The translations under genes and the position numbers were made by a program. From the NCBI RefSeq assembly GCF_004684095.1, contig NZ_SRII01000005.1, positions 186,001-250,000 on the forward strand: 64,000 bases of DNA, in the 5' to 3' direction. The stretch comes from Hymenobacter sp. UV11 (GTDB lineage: Bacteria; Bacteroidota; Bacteroidia; Cytophagales; Hymenobacteraceae). Numbering within the stretch: position 1 is the first letter of the stretch; every line of letters begins with the position of its first letter. Below the pieces are notes generated by a model. It was not told where the DNA came from. It was given only the letters and a program-made list of their open reading frames with translations, and ran no database searches. Shown here one piece after another: positions 51,800 through 59,882 of the stretch.

Positions 51800-52764
51800 T
51801 GAAAACCTTATTTTTACTCCTCGGCCTGAGCGGTGGCGCATTGTTTAGCCAGGCCCAAACTACTGCGCCCACCGGTCCACTCGTGGTGGCGGCCGACGGC
51901 AGCGGGCAGTTCCGCACGGTGCAGGCGGCCATTGATGCCGCGCCTAATCAGTCGGAACGGCCGGTCGTTATCCAGCTCAAACCGGGTACCTACCACGAAA
52001 AGGTGACGGTGCCGACCCTGAAAACGCACCTTGTGCTGCGCGGCACGGGCGAGGCAGCCGGCACGATTATCACCTACAGCGACCACGTGGGGATGCCCGG
52101 CATCACTACCCCCACCTCGTACTCGGTACTGGTACAGGCCACTGATTTTACGGCGGAGAATGTAACGTTTGAGAATGCGGCGGGCTACACGGCGGGCCAG
52201 GCGGTGGCGCTGAACGTGGAGGGCGACCGGGCCATTTTCCGGCACTGCCGGATGGTGGGCAACCAGGACGTGCTGCTGCTGGCCACCAGCGGCAGCCGGC
52301 AGTATTACCAGGACTGCTACATCGAGGGCACGACCGATTTTATTTTCGGGGCCAGCACCGGTGTCTTCGACCACTGCGTGATTAAGAGCAAGAAAAACTC
52401 GTTTGTGACGGCCGCTTCCACGCCGGCGGGGCAGGCGTTTGGCTTTGTATTTATGGATTGCCAGCTGGTAGCCGACACTGCCCTGGCCAAAAAGGTGTAC
52501 CTCGGCCGGCCCTGGCGGCCCAATGCACAGGTGGTGTACCTGCGCTGCGCGCTGGGCGGCCACATTGTGCCGGCCGGCTGGGACAACTGGAAGAACGCGG
52601 AGAACGAGAAAACGGCTTTCTACGCTGAGTATAAGTCTACCGGCCCCGGCGCCAACCCGGCGGCCCGCGTGCCGTGGAGCCACCAGCTCACAACGCAGGA
52701 GGCCAAAAAGTACACCTTGAAGCAGATTTTTGGGGGTAGGGAAGCCTGGGAGCCGAAGCGCTAG
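51799..52764 (+). CDS. Pectinesterase (CE8)
   Basis: 321 residues with signal peptide. Right-handed beta-helix pectin methylesterase: 'VVAADGSGQFRTVQAAIDAA', 'YTAGQAVALNVEGDRAIFRH', 'VGNQDVLLL' with the first catalytic Asp, 'YIEGTTDFIFGAST' with the second, and 'YLGRPWRPNAQVVYL' with Arg/Trp. All active-site residues appear present. It de-methylates pectin, complementing the two deacetylases in the same transcript. No pectate lyase or SusC/D pair is within the window. Confidence 0.93.
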   Translation: MKTLFLLLGLSGGALFSQAQTTAPTGPLVVAADGSGQFRTVQAAIDAAPNQSERPVVIQLKPGTYHEKVTVPTLKTHLVLRGTGEAAGTIITYSDHVGMPGITTPTSYSVLVQATDFTAENVTFENAAGYTAGQAVALNVEGDRAIFRHCRMVGNQDVLLLATSGSRQYYQDCYIEGTTDFIFGASTGVFDHCVIKSKKNSFVTAASTPAGQAFGFVFMDCQLVADTALAKKVYLGRPWRPNAQVVYLRCALGGHIVPAGWDNWKNAENEKTAFYAEYKSTGPGANPAARVPWSHQLTTQEAKKYTLKQIFGGREAWEPKR

Positions 52765-52798
52765 CACCGATAAACCGGCCCGCCACTGCAACAATTGG

Positions 52799-52806
52799 TA
52801 CCTTTG
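52799..52806 (+). promoter_or_regulatory. -7 promoter element for the aminotransferase gene (TACCTTTG)
   Basis: TACCTTTG, 37 bp upstream of the ATG at 52844, in the 79-bp gap after the pectinesterase gene. Confidence 0.55.
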
Positions 52807-52843
52807 GGGGTCTTTAGTGCTCTCTCCCCCTACCTCCTACCCC

Positions 52844-54103
52844 ATGCGTATTTCCCGGCTGGCCGACCAGATGAGCGGCTCCGAAATTATCCGAATTGGC
52901 AATGCCGTGAGCGAACAGATTCGCCAGGGCGAAACCATCTGCAACCTCACTATTGGCGATTTTGACCCCAAGCTGTTCCCCATTCCGGCGGAGCTGCGCG
53001 ACGGGGTAATAGCCGCCTACCAGGCCGGCCAGACCAACTATCCGCCCGCCGCCGGCATCGCCGACATGCGCCAGGCGGCCGCCGATTTCTTGAAGAACCG
53101 CCTCGGCCTCAGCTACTCGCCCAACGATGAGTTTCTCGTAGCTGGCGGCTCGCGCCCGCTCATCTACGCCGCCTACTTGGCGCTGGTAGACCCCGGCGAC
53201 CGCGTGGTGTTCCCGGTGCCGTCGTGGAACAACAACCACTATTGCCACCTTTCGGGCGCCGAGTCGGTGATGGTGCCGACCCAGCCCGAAAACGACTTTA
53301 TGCCCACCGCCGCCGAGCTGGCGCCGCAGCTCAAGGGCGCGACGCTGCTGGCGCTGTGCTCGCCGCTCAACCCCACGGGCACGGTATTTTCCAAGAAAGA
53401 CCTGGAAGAAATCTGCGACCTGGTGCTGGCCGAAAACCAGCGCCGTGGGCCCGATGAGAAGCCGCTCTATATCCTGTACGACCAGATTTACTGGCTGTTG
53501 ACCTTCGGCGAAACCCAGCACTATGACCCCGTGAGCCTGCGGCCCGCCCTGCGCGACTACGTGGTGTACATCGACGGTATTTCGAAGTGCTTTGCCGCCA
53601 CTGGCGTGCGCGTGGGCTACGCCTTCGGCCCCAAAGTGGTGCTTGATAAGATGAAAGCGCTGCTGGGCCACATCGGCGCCTGGGCTCCCAAGGCCGAGCA
53701 GGTAGCCACCGCCAAGCTCCTACCTCAGCAAACCGCCGTAGATAATTACCTCACCGGCCTCAAAACCGGCCTGCAAGCCAGCCTCAACGCTGCCTACGAC
53801 GGCTTGAAAGACCTACGCGCCCAGGGCTACCCCGTCGATGCCATTGTGCCGGCCGGCGCCATCTACCTCACCGCCAAAATCGACGCCCTGGGCCGCACTA
53901 CGGCCACCGGCGAGGTACTGGCCACGACCAAGGAAATCACGTCCTACCTGCTCACCGAGGCCGGGCTGGCGGTGGTGCCGTTCAGCGCCTTCGGCACGGC
54001 TGCTACGGACCCGTGGTTCCGCCTATCGGTGGGAGCCGAGTCGCTGGCTTCCATTCAGGCGGCGCTGCCGCGTTTGAAAGCGGCGCTGGATAAGCTCACG
54101 TAA
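52844..54103 (+). CDS. Class I/II PLP-dependent aminotransferase
   Basis: 419 residues. 'NLTIGDFDPKLFPIPAEL', 'YPPAAGIADMRQAAADF', 'ALCSPLNPTGTVFSKKDLEE', the 'YDQIYWLL' region and the PLP-lysine segment 'YIDGISKCFAATGVRVGYAF' identify an aspartate-aminotransferase-like enzyme. No signal peptide, so cytoplasmic. Substrate not assigned. The start at 52844 is chosen because a -7 element and CTACCCC precede it and the longer frame runs into the pectinesterase gene. Confidence 0.92.
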   Translation: MRISRLADQMSGSEIIRIGNAVSEQIRQGETICNLTIGDFDPKLFPIPAELRDGVIAAYQAGQTNYPPAAGIADMRQAAADFLKNRLGLSYSPNDEFLVAGGSRPLIYAAYLALVDPGDRVVFPVPSWNNNHYCHLSGAESVMVPTQPENDFMPTAAELAPQLKGATLLALCSPLNPTGTVFSKKDLEEICDLVLAENQRRGPDEKPLYILYDQIYWLLTFGETQHYDPVSLRPALRDYVVYIDGISKCFAATGVRVGYAFGPKVVLDKMKALLGHIGAWAPKAEQVATAKLLPQQTAVDNYLTGLKTGLQASLNAAYDGLKDLRAQGYPVDAIVPAGAIYLTAKIDALGRTTATGEVLATTKEITSYLLTEAGLAVVPFSAFGTAATDPWFRLSVGAESLASIQAALPRLKAALDKLT

Positions 54104-54126
54104 GCGGTCATTTATAGGCGATTGAC

Positions 54127-54240
54127 TAAAAAAGAACGTCATTCTGAGCTTGCCGAAGAATCTCACCCGCGCCGTTGGATTACTACTCCTTACGGCGCGA
54201 GCGAGATTCTTCGGCAAGCTCAGAATGACGTTCTTTTTTA
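54127..54240. repeat. Type B inverted repeat (49-bp arms) between convergent genes
   Basis: Arms 54127-54175 and 54192-54240 pair with two mismatches (core GAACGTCATTCTGAGCTTGC), only 16 bp apart. The ends carry TAAAAAAG and CTTTTTTA, so it should also work as a bidirectional terminator for the aminotransferase and SDR genes. Confidence 0.9.
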
Positions 54241-54268
54241 CTTATTCATATCTGCGCGAGACCTTGCG

Positions 54269-55273
54269 CTATTGCTTTTTGCCCGTGAGCAGCGCGATGG
54301 TGGCGCCTAGGCTAGCCGCGGCTATTACGCCGGCCAGCAGCGGATTGAGGCGGGCGCGGGTGTAGAGGCTGGTCTGCATCACGTGGCCGGGGTTGTGACC
54401 GCTTACCTGGGCGTGGGGGCCGTTGGGGCGGTGCAGCGAGCCGGCGGGGTCCACGGCACGGGTGCCGTCTTGTTTTTGCTGGGCTACGCCGGTTTTGGCC
54501 TCCATCCAGTCCATTACGCCGGGGATGTATTTATTGATGCTGCTCATCACCTTGCCGCCGCCGCCCACGAAAATGTCGCGCATGGGGGTAGTGGCGGCGT
54601 GCAGAATGGCATTGGCCACTTCCTCGGGGGCGTACACGGGCTGGGGCAGCTTAGGCTTCTCGGGCAGGTAGTTGCGGGCGTGCTCGGGGAAGGGCGTGTT
54701 GATGGCGGCCGGCTTGATGAGCGTGACCGATACGGGCGCTTTCTCATCGGCCAACTCGATGCGTAGGGCATCGGTAAAGCCCTTCACGGCGTGCTTGCTG
54801 GAGGCATACATGCCCTGAATGGGCACCGACACGTCCGATACCACGCTGCCCAGGTTGATGAGCGCGCCGCCGTGCTTCTTGAGGTGTTTGATGGCTTCGA
54901 GCGACCCATTCACAATACCCCAGAAGTTGGTGTCGTAGAGGCGCTTAAAGTCCTCGAGGTTGCCTTGTTCCAGCTTGCCCCACATCCCTACCCCGGCATT
55001 ATTGACCCAGGTATCGAAGCCGCCAAAGTGGGCGTGGGCTGCGTCGTGGATACGGCGCACGGCGGCGGGGTCGGCCACATCGGCGGCCACAGTGGCCACA
55101 TTGTGGTTGCCGAGCTGCCGGGCCACGGTGTCGAGGTCGGCCTGCGAGCGGGCGGCCAGCACGAGGCGGGCGCCGGCCTTGGCAGCCGCCTGGGCGGTGG
55201 CGAGGCCAATGCCGCTGGTAGCACCGGTGATGACGATTATTTGCTGGTCGAGCGGTTTGAGCTTGATGGACAT
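54269..55273 (-). CDS. Short-chain dehydrogenase/reductase with C-terminal membrane segment
   Basis: 334 residues. 'IIVITGATSGIGLATAQAAA' is the NAD(P) glycine motif, 'NNAGVG' is present, and the catalytic Tyr-x3-Lys is in 'YASSKHAVKGFTDALRIELA' after Ser in 'INLGSVVSDVSV'. After the SDR core (about 1-245) the C-terminal ~90 residues include a hydrophobic segment at the end ('LLAGVIAAASLGATIALLTG'), probably a membrane anchor. Substrate unknown. It is convergent with the aminotransferase gene and divergent from dxr. Confidence 0.88.
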   Translation of the reverse strand: MSIKLKPLDQQIIVITGATSGIGLATAQAAAKAGARLVLAARSQADLDTVARQLGNHNVATVAADVADPAAVRRIHDAAHAHFGGFDTWVNNAGVGMWGKLEQGNLEDFKRLYDTNFWGIVNGSLEAIKHLKKHGGALINLGSVVSDVSVPIQGMYASSKHAVKGFTDALRIELADEKAPVSVTLIKPAAINTPFPEHARNYLPEKPKLPQPVYAPEEVANAILHAATTPMRDIFVGGGGKVMSSINKYIPGVMDWMEAKTGVAQQKQDGTRAVDPAGSLHRPNGPHAQVSGHNPGHVMQTSLYTRARLNPLLAGVIAAASLGATIALLTGKKQ

Positions 55274-55376
55274 GGAAAAGGGGGTAGGGAGAAGAATAAC
55301 CGGTCACGCCGGGCCTGACTGTACGAGCTAGCCGCCCGAATGGATAAGGCGCAGGTTAGGCCCGGCGGGCCGGCGC

Positions 55377-55384
55377 TACCTTTA
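55377..55384 (+). promoter_or_regulatory. Candidate -7 element for dxr (TACCTTTA)
   Basis: TACCTTTA, one mismatch from TAnnTTTG, 24 bp before the dxr ATG, in the 135-bp divergent gap. Confidence 0.45.
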
Positions 55385-55408
55385 CAGCTCTATTCCCAAC
55401 CCTGCTTG

Positions 55409-56584
55409 ATGACGGATTCTTTATTACCTGATACTTCGCAAAAATCGCTGGCGCTGCTGGGCTCCACGGGCTCCATCGGCACGCAGGCGCTGGAGGTGGT
55501 GCGCGAGCAGCCGGGCCGGTTTCGGGTGGCAGTGCTTACGGCCGGGCGACAGTGGCAGCTACTGGTGCAGCAGGCCCAGGAGTTTCGGCCGGCGGCCGTG
55601 GTCATCGGCGACGAGTTTTACCAGGAAGTGCGGGCCGCCCTGGCCAGCCAGCCCGAAACCCAGGTGCTGGCCGGCGACGCCGCCCTGCTCGAAGTGGTGC
55701 AGCGCCCCGACGTGGACGTGGTGCTCACGGCGCTGGTCGGCTACGCCGGCCTACCCCCCACGGTGGCCGCCATCCAGGCCGGCAAAGACATTGCGCTGGC
55801 CAATAAGGAGACGCTGGTAGTAGCCGGCGAGCTGATTACCAAGCTCGTGCAGGAATACAACGTGCGCCTGCTGCCCGTCGACTCAGAGCACTCGGCCATT
55901 TTTCAGTGCTTGGCGGGCGAAGAGCTGAACCCGATTGAGAAGGTCATTCTCACGGCGTCGGGCGGGCCGTTTCGGGGGCGCAACATCGCCGAGCTGGCCC
56001 ACATTACGAAGGCGCAGGCGCTGAAGCACCCTAACTGGACGATGGGCGCCAAAATCACCATCGACTCGGCCACGCTCATGAACAAGGGCCTGGAAGTGAT
56101 TGAGGCCAAGTGGCTGTTCGACCTCCGCAACGACCAGATTGACGTGGTGGTGCACCCACAGAGCATCGTGCACTCGCTGGTGCAGTTCGAGGACGGTTCG
56201 CTGAAGGCGCAGCTGGGGCTGCCCGATATGAAGCTGCCCATTCAGTACGCGCTGGGCTATCCGCACCGGCTGCGGAATGAATTTCCGCGGTTTTCGTTCT
56301 TAGCCTACCCCACCCTCACCTTTGAGGCGCCCGACCTGGATACGTTTCGCCACCTGCCGCTGGCTTTTGGGGCCATGCGGCGCGGCGGCACTGCCCCCTG
56401 CGTGCTCAACGCGGCCAACGAGGTGGCGGTGGCGGCGTTTTTGCAGGATAAGGTGAGCTTCCTGGGCATGGCCGACGTGGTGGGCGAGAGCCTGGAAAGG
56501 GTGCCGTATCTTGCAGCCCCAACCCTGGCCGACTACGCCGCTACCGATGCCGAAGCGCGGCGCGTGGCGGCGGGGTTATTGTAA
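55409..56584 (+). CDS. dxr: 1-deoxy-D-xylulose 5-phosphate reductoisomerase
   Basis: 391 residues. 'LALLGSTGSIGTQALEVVRE' is the NADPH motif. 'PVDSEHSAIFQCL', 'ILTASGGPFRG' and 'IDSATLMNKGLEVIEAKWLF' hold metal and substrate ligands. It converts DXP to MEP in isoprenoid synthesis. The start at 55409 is chosen over the earlier in-frame start because the family begins right here. Its stop (TAA, 56582-56584) lies within a type C repeat arm. rseP follows. Confidence 0.96.
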   Translation: MTDSLLPDTSQKSLALLGSTGSIGTQALEVVREQPGRFRVAVLTAGRQWQLLVQQAQEFRPAAVVIGDEFYQEVRAALASQPETQVLAGDAALLEVVQRPDVDVVLTALVGYAGLPPTVAAIQAGKDIALANKETLVVAGELITKLVQEYNVRLLPVDSEHSAIFQCLAGEELNPIEKVILTASGGPFRGRNIAELAHITKAQALKHPNWTMGAKITIDSATLMNKGLEVIEAKWLFDLRNDQIDVVVHPQSIVHSLVQFEDGSLKAQLGLPDMKLPIQYALGYPHRLRNEFPRFSFLAYPTLTFEAPDLDTFRHLPLAFGAMRRGGTAPCVLNAANEVAVAAFLQDKVSFLGMADVVGESLERVPYLAAPTLADYAATDAEARRVAAGLL

Positions 56585-56681
56585 GGTAAGCTTTCGCTTG
56601 CCGGTCGTCCGCAGCCAGTACGTTACGGGTTGCAGTACTTTTTACTTCACACTTCACCGGGCAAGCTAAAGCTTACCCTAC
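56581..56681. repeat. Type C inverted repeat between dxr and rseP
   Basis: Arms 56581-56604 and 56657-56681 (GTAAGGTAAGCTTTCGCTTG and its near complement) are separated by 52 bp. The left arm contains the dxr stop codon, and the right arm ends two bases before the rseP ATG. Third family member beside 6813 and 10252. Confidence 0.85.
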
Positions 56682-56683
56682 GC

Positions 56684-58027
56684 ATGGAAATTCTCATTAT
56701 GATTGGCCAGCTAGTGCTGGGTCTATCGCTACTAGTTGGCTTACACGAGTTTGGACACTTTGCCTTCGCGAAGCTGTTTAAGATAAAAGTCACGAAGTTT
56801 TACATCTTTTTTGACTTCCTCTTCCCCCTACCCCACGTCTGGAACTTCAGCCTGCTTAAGAAGAAAGTAGGCGAGACGGAATATGGTATTGGCTGGTTTC
56901 CGCTGGGCGGCTACGTGGCCATTCACGGCATGGTGGATGAGACGCAGGACGCCGACGCGCTGGCCGGCCCGCCGCAGCCCGACGAGTTTCGGGCCAAGCC
57001 AGCCTGGCAGCGCTTGCTGGTAATGCTGGGCGGTATTATCATGAACGTGATTACGGGCATCGTTATCTTCGCCGCGCTTACTTATAAGCTGGGTGAGAGC
57101 TACTTGCCCGCCTCGGAAACCCGCTACGGCGTGGTAACGACCAAGCTGGGCCGCGACATCGGTTTCCGCGATGGCGACCAGATTGTGAAAATCAACGGCC
57201 GGCCGTTCACCGAGTTCAACGACGTGTACAACCCCGACGTGCTGCTTGGCAACGAGAGCTACTACACCGTGGAGCGCGGCGGCCAGCTCATCGACTTGCC
57301 CAAGCTGCCGCGCACGTTCTTCGACCAGCTCAACCACCAGGGCGACAGCCTGTTTGTGGAGGCGCGCTCGCCCTTTACGCTGGCCGAGGTAGTGGCCGGC
57401 AACCCGGCCGCCAAGGCGGGTATCAAGGCTGGTGACCGTATCACCCAGATTGGCAGCACGCCCATCAAGTACTACGACCAGCTGCTGCGCACCCTACCCC
57501 GCTTCAAGGGCCAGACGGTGCCCATTACGGTGGAGCGCAACGGCCAGGCCCAAACGCTGCCCGTGGCAGTGAGCGCGGCCGGCAAAATCGGCGTGCGCCC
57601 CAAGCCCGAGCTGAATTTCAGCACTCGCTACTATAGCCTGGGCCAGTCGGTGCCGCAGGGCACCAAGCAGGCATTCAGCGTTATCTCGCTGCAAGCCAAA
57701 GCATTTGGCAAGATTTTGAAGCGCGAGGCTTCGGCTTCGGAAAGCCTCGGCGGCCCGGTCGAGATTGCCCAGCAGTTTGGCGGCGTCTGGAACTGGCCGC
57801 ACTTCTGGACCCTGGTGGGCACGCTGAGCATGGTGCTGGCCTTTATGAACCTGCTGCCCATTCCGGCTCTCGATGGCGGGCACGTGCTGTTTCTGCTTTA
57901 CGAGATGATTTTGCGCCGCAAGCCATCGGAGAAATTCCTCGAAGGCGCGCAGCGCGTGGGCACGGTCCTTATCCTGGCTTTGATGGCGTATGTCATTGTC
58001 ATTAAGCAGGTAATGAAGCTGTTTTAA
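56684..58027 (+). CDS. rseP: Site-2 intramembrane protease RseP
   Basis: 447 residues. Zinc site HEFGH at residues 21-25 in TM1, a central PDZ region ('GNPAAKAGIKAGDRITQIGS'), and the third zinc ligand in 'NLLPIPALDGGHVLF'. It cleaves membrane proteins such as anti-sigma factors within the bilayer. The start at 56684 is preferred to an upstream frame, because the added residues are encoded by repeat DNA. It usually follows dxr in Bacteroidota, as here. Confidence 0.94.
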   Translation: MEILIMIGQLVLGLSLLVGLHEFGHFAFAKLFKIKVTKFYIFFDFLFPLPHVWNFSLLKKKVGETEYGIGWFPLGGYVAIHGMVDETQDADALAGPPQPDEFRAKPAWQRLLVMLGGIIMNVITGIVIFAALTYKLGESYLPASETRYGVVTTKLGRDIGFRDGDQIVKINGRPFTEFNDVYNPDVLLGNESYYTVERGGQLIDLPKLPRTFFDQLNHQGDSLFVEARSPFTLAEVVAGNPAAKAGIKAGDRITQIGSTPIKYYDQLLRTLPRFKGQTVPITVERNGQAQTLPVAVSAAGKIGVRPKPELNFSTRYYSLGQSVPQGTKQAFSVISLQAKAFGKILKREASASESLGGPVEIAQQFGGVWNWPHFWTLVGTLSMVLAFMNLLPIPALDGGHVLFLLYEMILRRKPSEKFLEGAQRVGTVLILALMAYVIVIKQVMKLF

Positions 58028-58050
58028 GCTATTTGCTTGCTATCCCGAAT

Positions 58051-58148
58051 CGTTTGTCATTGCGAGCGAAGCGCGGCAATCACACCAGAACGAGTCGTTT
58101 GGGCATCGTTCTGGTGCGATTGCCGCGCTTCGCTCGCAATGACAAACG
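58051..58148. repeat. Type A inverted repeat (43-bp arms)
   Basis: Arms 58051-58093 and 58106-58148 pair with one mismatch (CGTTTGTCATTGCGAGCGAA core), spacer 12 bp. The best-preserved family member in the window, between rseP and a DUF6702 gene. Confidence 0.92.
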
Positions 58149-58179
58149 CCTTTTAAGACTTCTCTACTTAGCTAATACG

Positions 58180-58686
58180 ATGCGTCACCTCACCCTGTTT
58201 TCTCTTTTGCTGCTGGGGCTGCCGGGCGTGGCGGGCACGCGCCACGCCTACCACACCAGCATTCTGGAGCTCAAGCTCAACCCCCAGCAGCAGCAGGTAG
58301 AGCTGGCCCTGAAGATATTTACCGACGACTTCAGCCGGGCGCTCTCGCAGGGCCGGCCCAAGGCCGTAGACTTGCAGCAGCCCAGCTCCCTACCGCTGGC
58401 CGAGCTGTATCTGCACCAGCACCTTAAGCTCAGCATTCCGGCGGGGCCGCACCAGCCGCGCCTACCCCTCGACGTGCAGTTCGTGGGCCTGCAAGCCGAA
58501 AAAGATGCCTACTGGCTCTATGCTAAAGTGCCCCTACCCCATCCCACAAAAGAAATTCTTATCAACCAGGGAATGCTGCTGGAGGTATTTTCAGACCAGA
58601 TGAACATCGTGAACGCCGAGGGCAACGGCAAGAAAATCAGCGCGCTGCTGCGCAACGGCCACGAAGAGGAAGTACTGAATTTCTAG
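58180..58686 (+). CDS. DUF6702 family secreted protein
   Basis: 168 residues with signal peptide (LTLFSLLLLGLPGVAG). 'RHAYHTSILELKLNPQQQQV' and 'ALKIFTDDFSRAL' match the Bacteroidota DUF6702 pattern (His-Ala-(Tyr/Phe)-(Tyr/His)-x-Ser start of the mature part). Function unknown. The start ATG at 58180 opens the signal peptide; upstream in-frame codons come from the type A repeat and are not part of it. Confidence 0.8.
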   Translation: MRHLTLFSLLLLGLPGVAGTRHAYHTSILELKLNPQQQQVELALKIFTDDFSRALSQGRPKAVDLQQPSSLPLAELYLHQHLKLSIPAGPHQPRLPLDVQFVGLQAEKDAYWLYAKVPLPHPTKEILINQGMLLEVFSDQMNIVNAEGNGKKISALLRNGHEEEVLNF

Positions 58687-58700
58687 GCTTATTTAGCACC

Positions 58701-58807
58701 AAAAGAACGCCATTCCGAGCTTGCCGAGGAATCTCGCTCGCGCCGTGAAGGGTAGTAACCTAACGACGCGGACGAGATTCCTCGGCAAGCTCGGAATGCC
58801 GTCCTTT
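58701..58807. repeat. Type B inverted repeat (46-bp arms) between convergent genes
   Basis: Arms 58701-58746 and 58762-58807 (core CATTCCGAGCTTGCCGAGGA) pair with few mismatches, spacer 15 bp. Likely also a terminator for the DUF6702 and DUF2461 genes. Confidence 0.88.
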
Positions 58808-58826
58808 CGGTTAATGTGTCAACCAC

Positions 58827-59501
58827 TTACCTGTCATTTGTGGCAGTCAGCCACTCGCAAAACGGCCCCAGCGCTTGCAGCGCGGCCAGGATGTGCGCTC
58901 GCAAGGCCTCGGGCGAAAGGTGGCGCACCTCGGCATCGGGGATACTGTGCAGGAGCAAAAACTGCTTGTGACGCAGCCAGCCGGCTTCGGGGTGAGCGGC
59001 GTCGTAGCCGGGCGGCATTTTCTTGAGCTGGTCGCCGGCCAGGCCGCGAGGGAAAAACTGCCGGGCTGCTGGCGTGGCCAGTAGCGTGTGCAGGCCGTCG
59101 GGCGCATAGTCGATTTCCTGGCGGATGGCGGCCAGCTGCTCTTTGGTGGGCTCGTAGATGCCGCCGGCTACTATTGTTTGGCCATTGGGGCCAATTTGTA
59201 TGTAGCGGCCGGGGCCTTCGCTTTGTTTGCCACCCACGGCGAAATAGGCCGAAAAGTGCGTTTTGTAGGGCACCTTCACCTTGGAGAAGCGCACGTCGCG
59301 GTAGATGCGAAATATGCACTTGCGGGGCTCCAGGCCGGCCAGGGCGGGCTCGGCTGCGGTTAGTTCGCGCAGCCAGTAGGCCACGTCCTGCTCGAAGTCG
59401 GCGCGCAGGTGGTCGTAGGTGGCTTTGTGGTCCTGGAACCAGTCGCGCTCGTTGTGCTGGGCCAGGTTTTCGAGGAAAGTGAGGAGGGCGGCGGGGTTCA
59501 T
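58827..59501 (-). CDS. DUF2461 (TIGR02453) family protein
   Basis: 224 residues. 'FLENLAQHNERDWFQDHKAT', 'CIFRIYRDVRFSKVKVPYKT' then 'HFSAYFAVGGK', and 'YIQIGPNGQTIVAGGIYEPT' are typical of this widespread cytoplasmic family. Its function is unknown. A CATCTTTG element lies 6 bp upstream, so the leader is very short. Confidence 0.9.
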   Translation of the reverse strand: MNPAALLTFLENLAQHNERDWFQDHKATYDHLRADFEQDVAYWLRELTAAEPALAGLEPRKCIFRIYRDVRFSKVKVPYKTHFSAYFAVGGKQSEGPGRYIQIGPNGQTIVAGGIYEPTKEQLAAIRQEIDYAPDGLHTLLATPAARQFFPRGLAGDQLKKMPPGYDAAHPEAGWLRHKQFLLLHSIPDAEVRHLSPEALRAHILAALQALGPFCEWLTATNDR

Positions 59502-59882
59502 AGCCGCAAAGATGCGGCGGGGCCTGCGGGCTCAACTGCTTGTGTATTTTTTTCCTATACATAGTCTGGCTACCGGCCTGGCCGACTCCGACGGCAATAT
59601 CTTCCTGCCCGGCGCCAACGCGTTGGATGGCCGCCTACCCCTCCCCGACGCGGGCATTGAGGAAGCATATCTGCCGGCCGTGGCGACGCGGCTGGGCAGG
59701 CCGGCATCGGCGGGCACATCTTCGCCTTTCCGCTAACTGAAAGTGCGCTGGGCAAGCGCTCTGGCAACCCACACCTAGCATTTTGACGCTCGCTACCAGC
59801 GTTTTACGTATATTTTGAAATGCATTATGCCCTGAAGACTACAGCAGAGCAATAGCTTCATGGAATTAGCTTTGCGCTACTC
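59502..59882. other. Intergenic region with possible gene remnant
   Basis: 381 bp. On the plus strand 59560-59735 reads '...SDGNIFLPGANALDGRLPLP' and then, in another frame, 'GIGGHIFAFPLTESALGKRS' up to a TGA near 59785. Both have protein-like composition, but neither frame is complete, so it may be the frameshifted tail of a lost gene. I cannot name it. The last 100 bp are AT-rich and may hold the promoter of the next gene. Confidence 0.35.
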
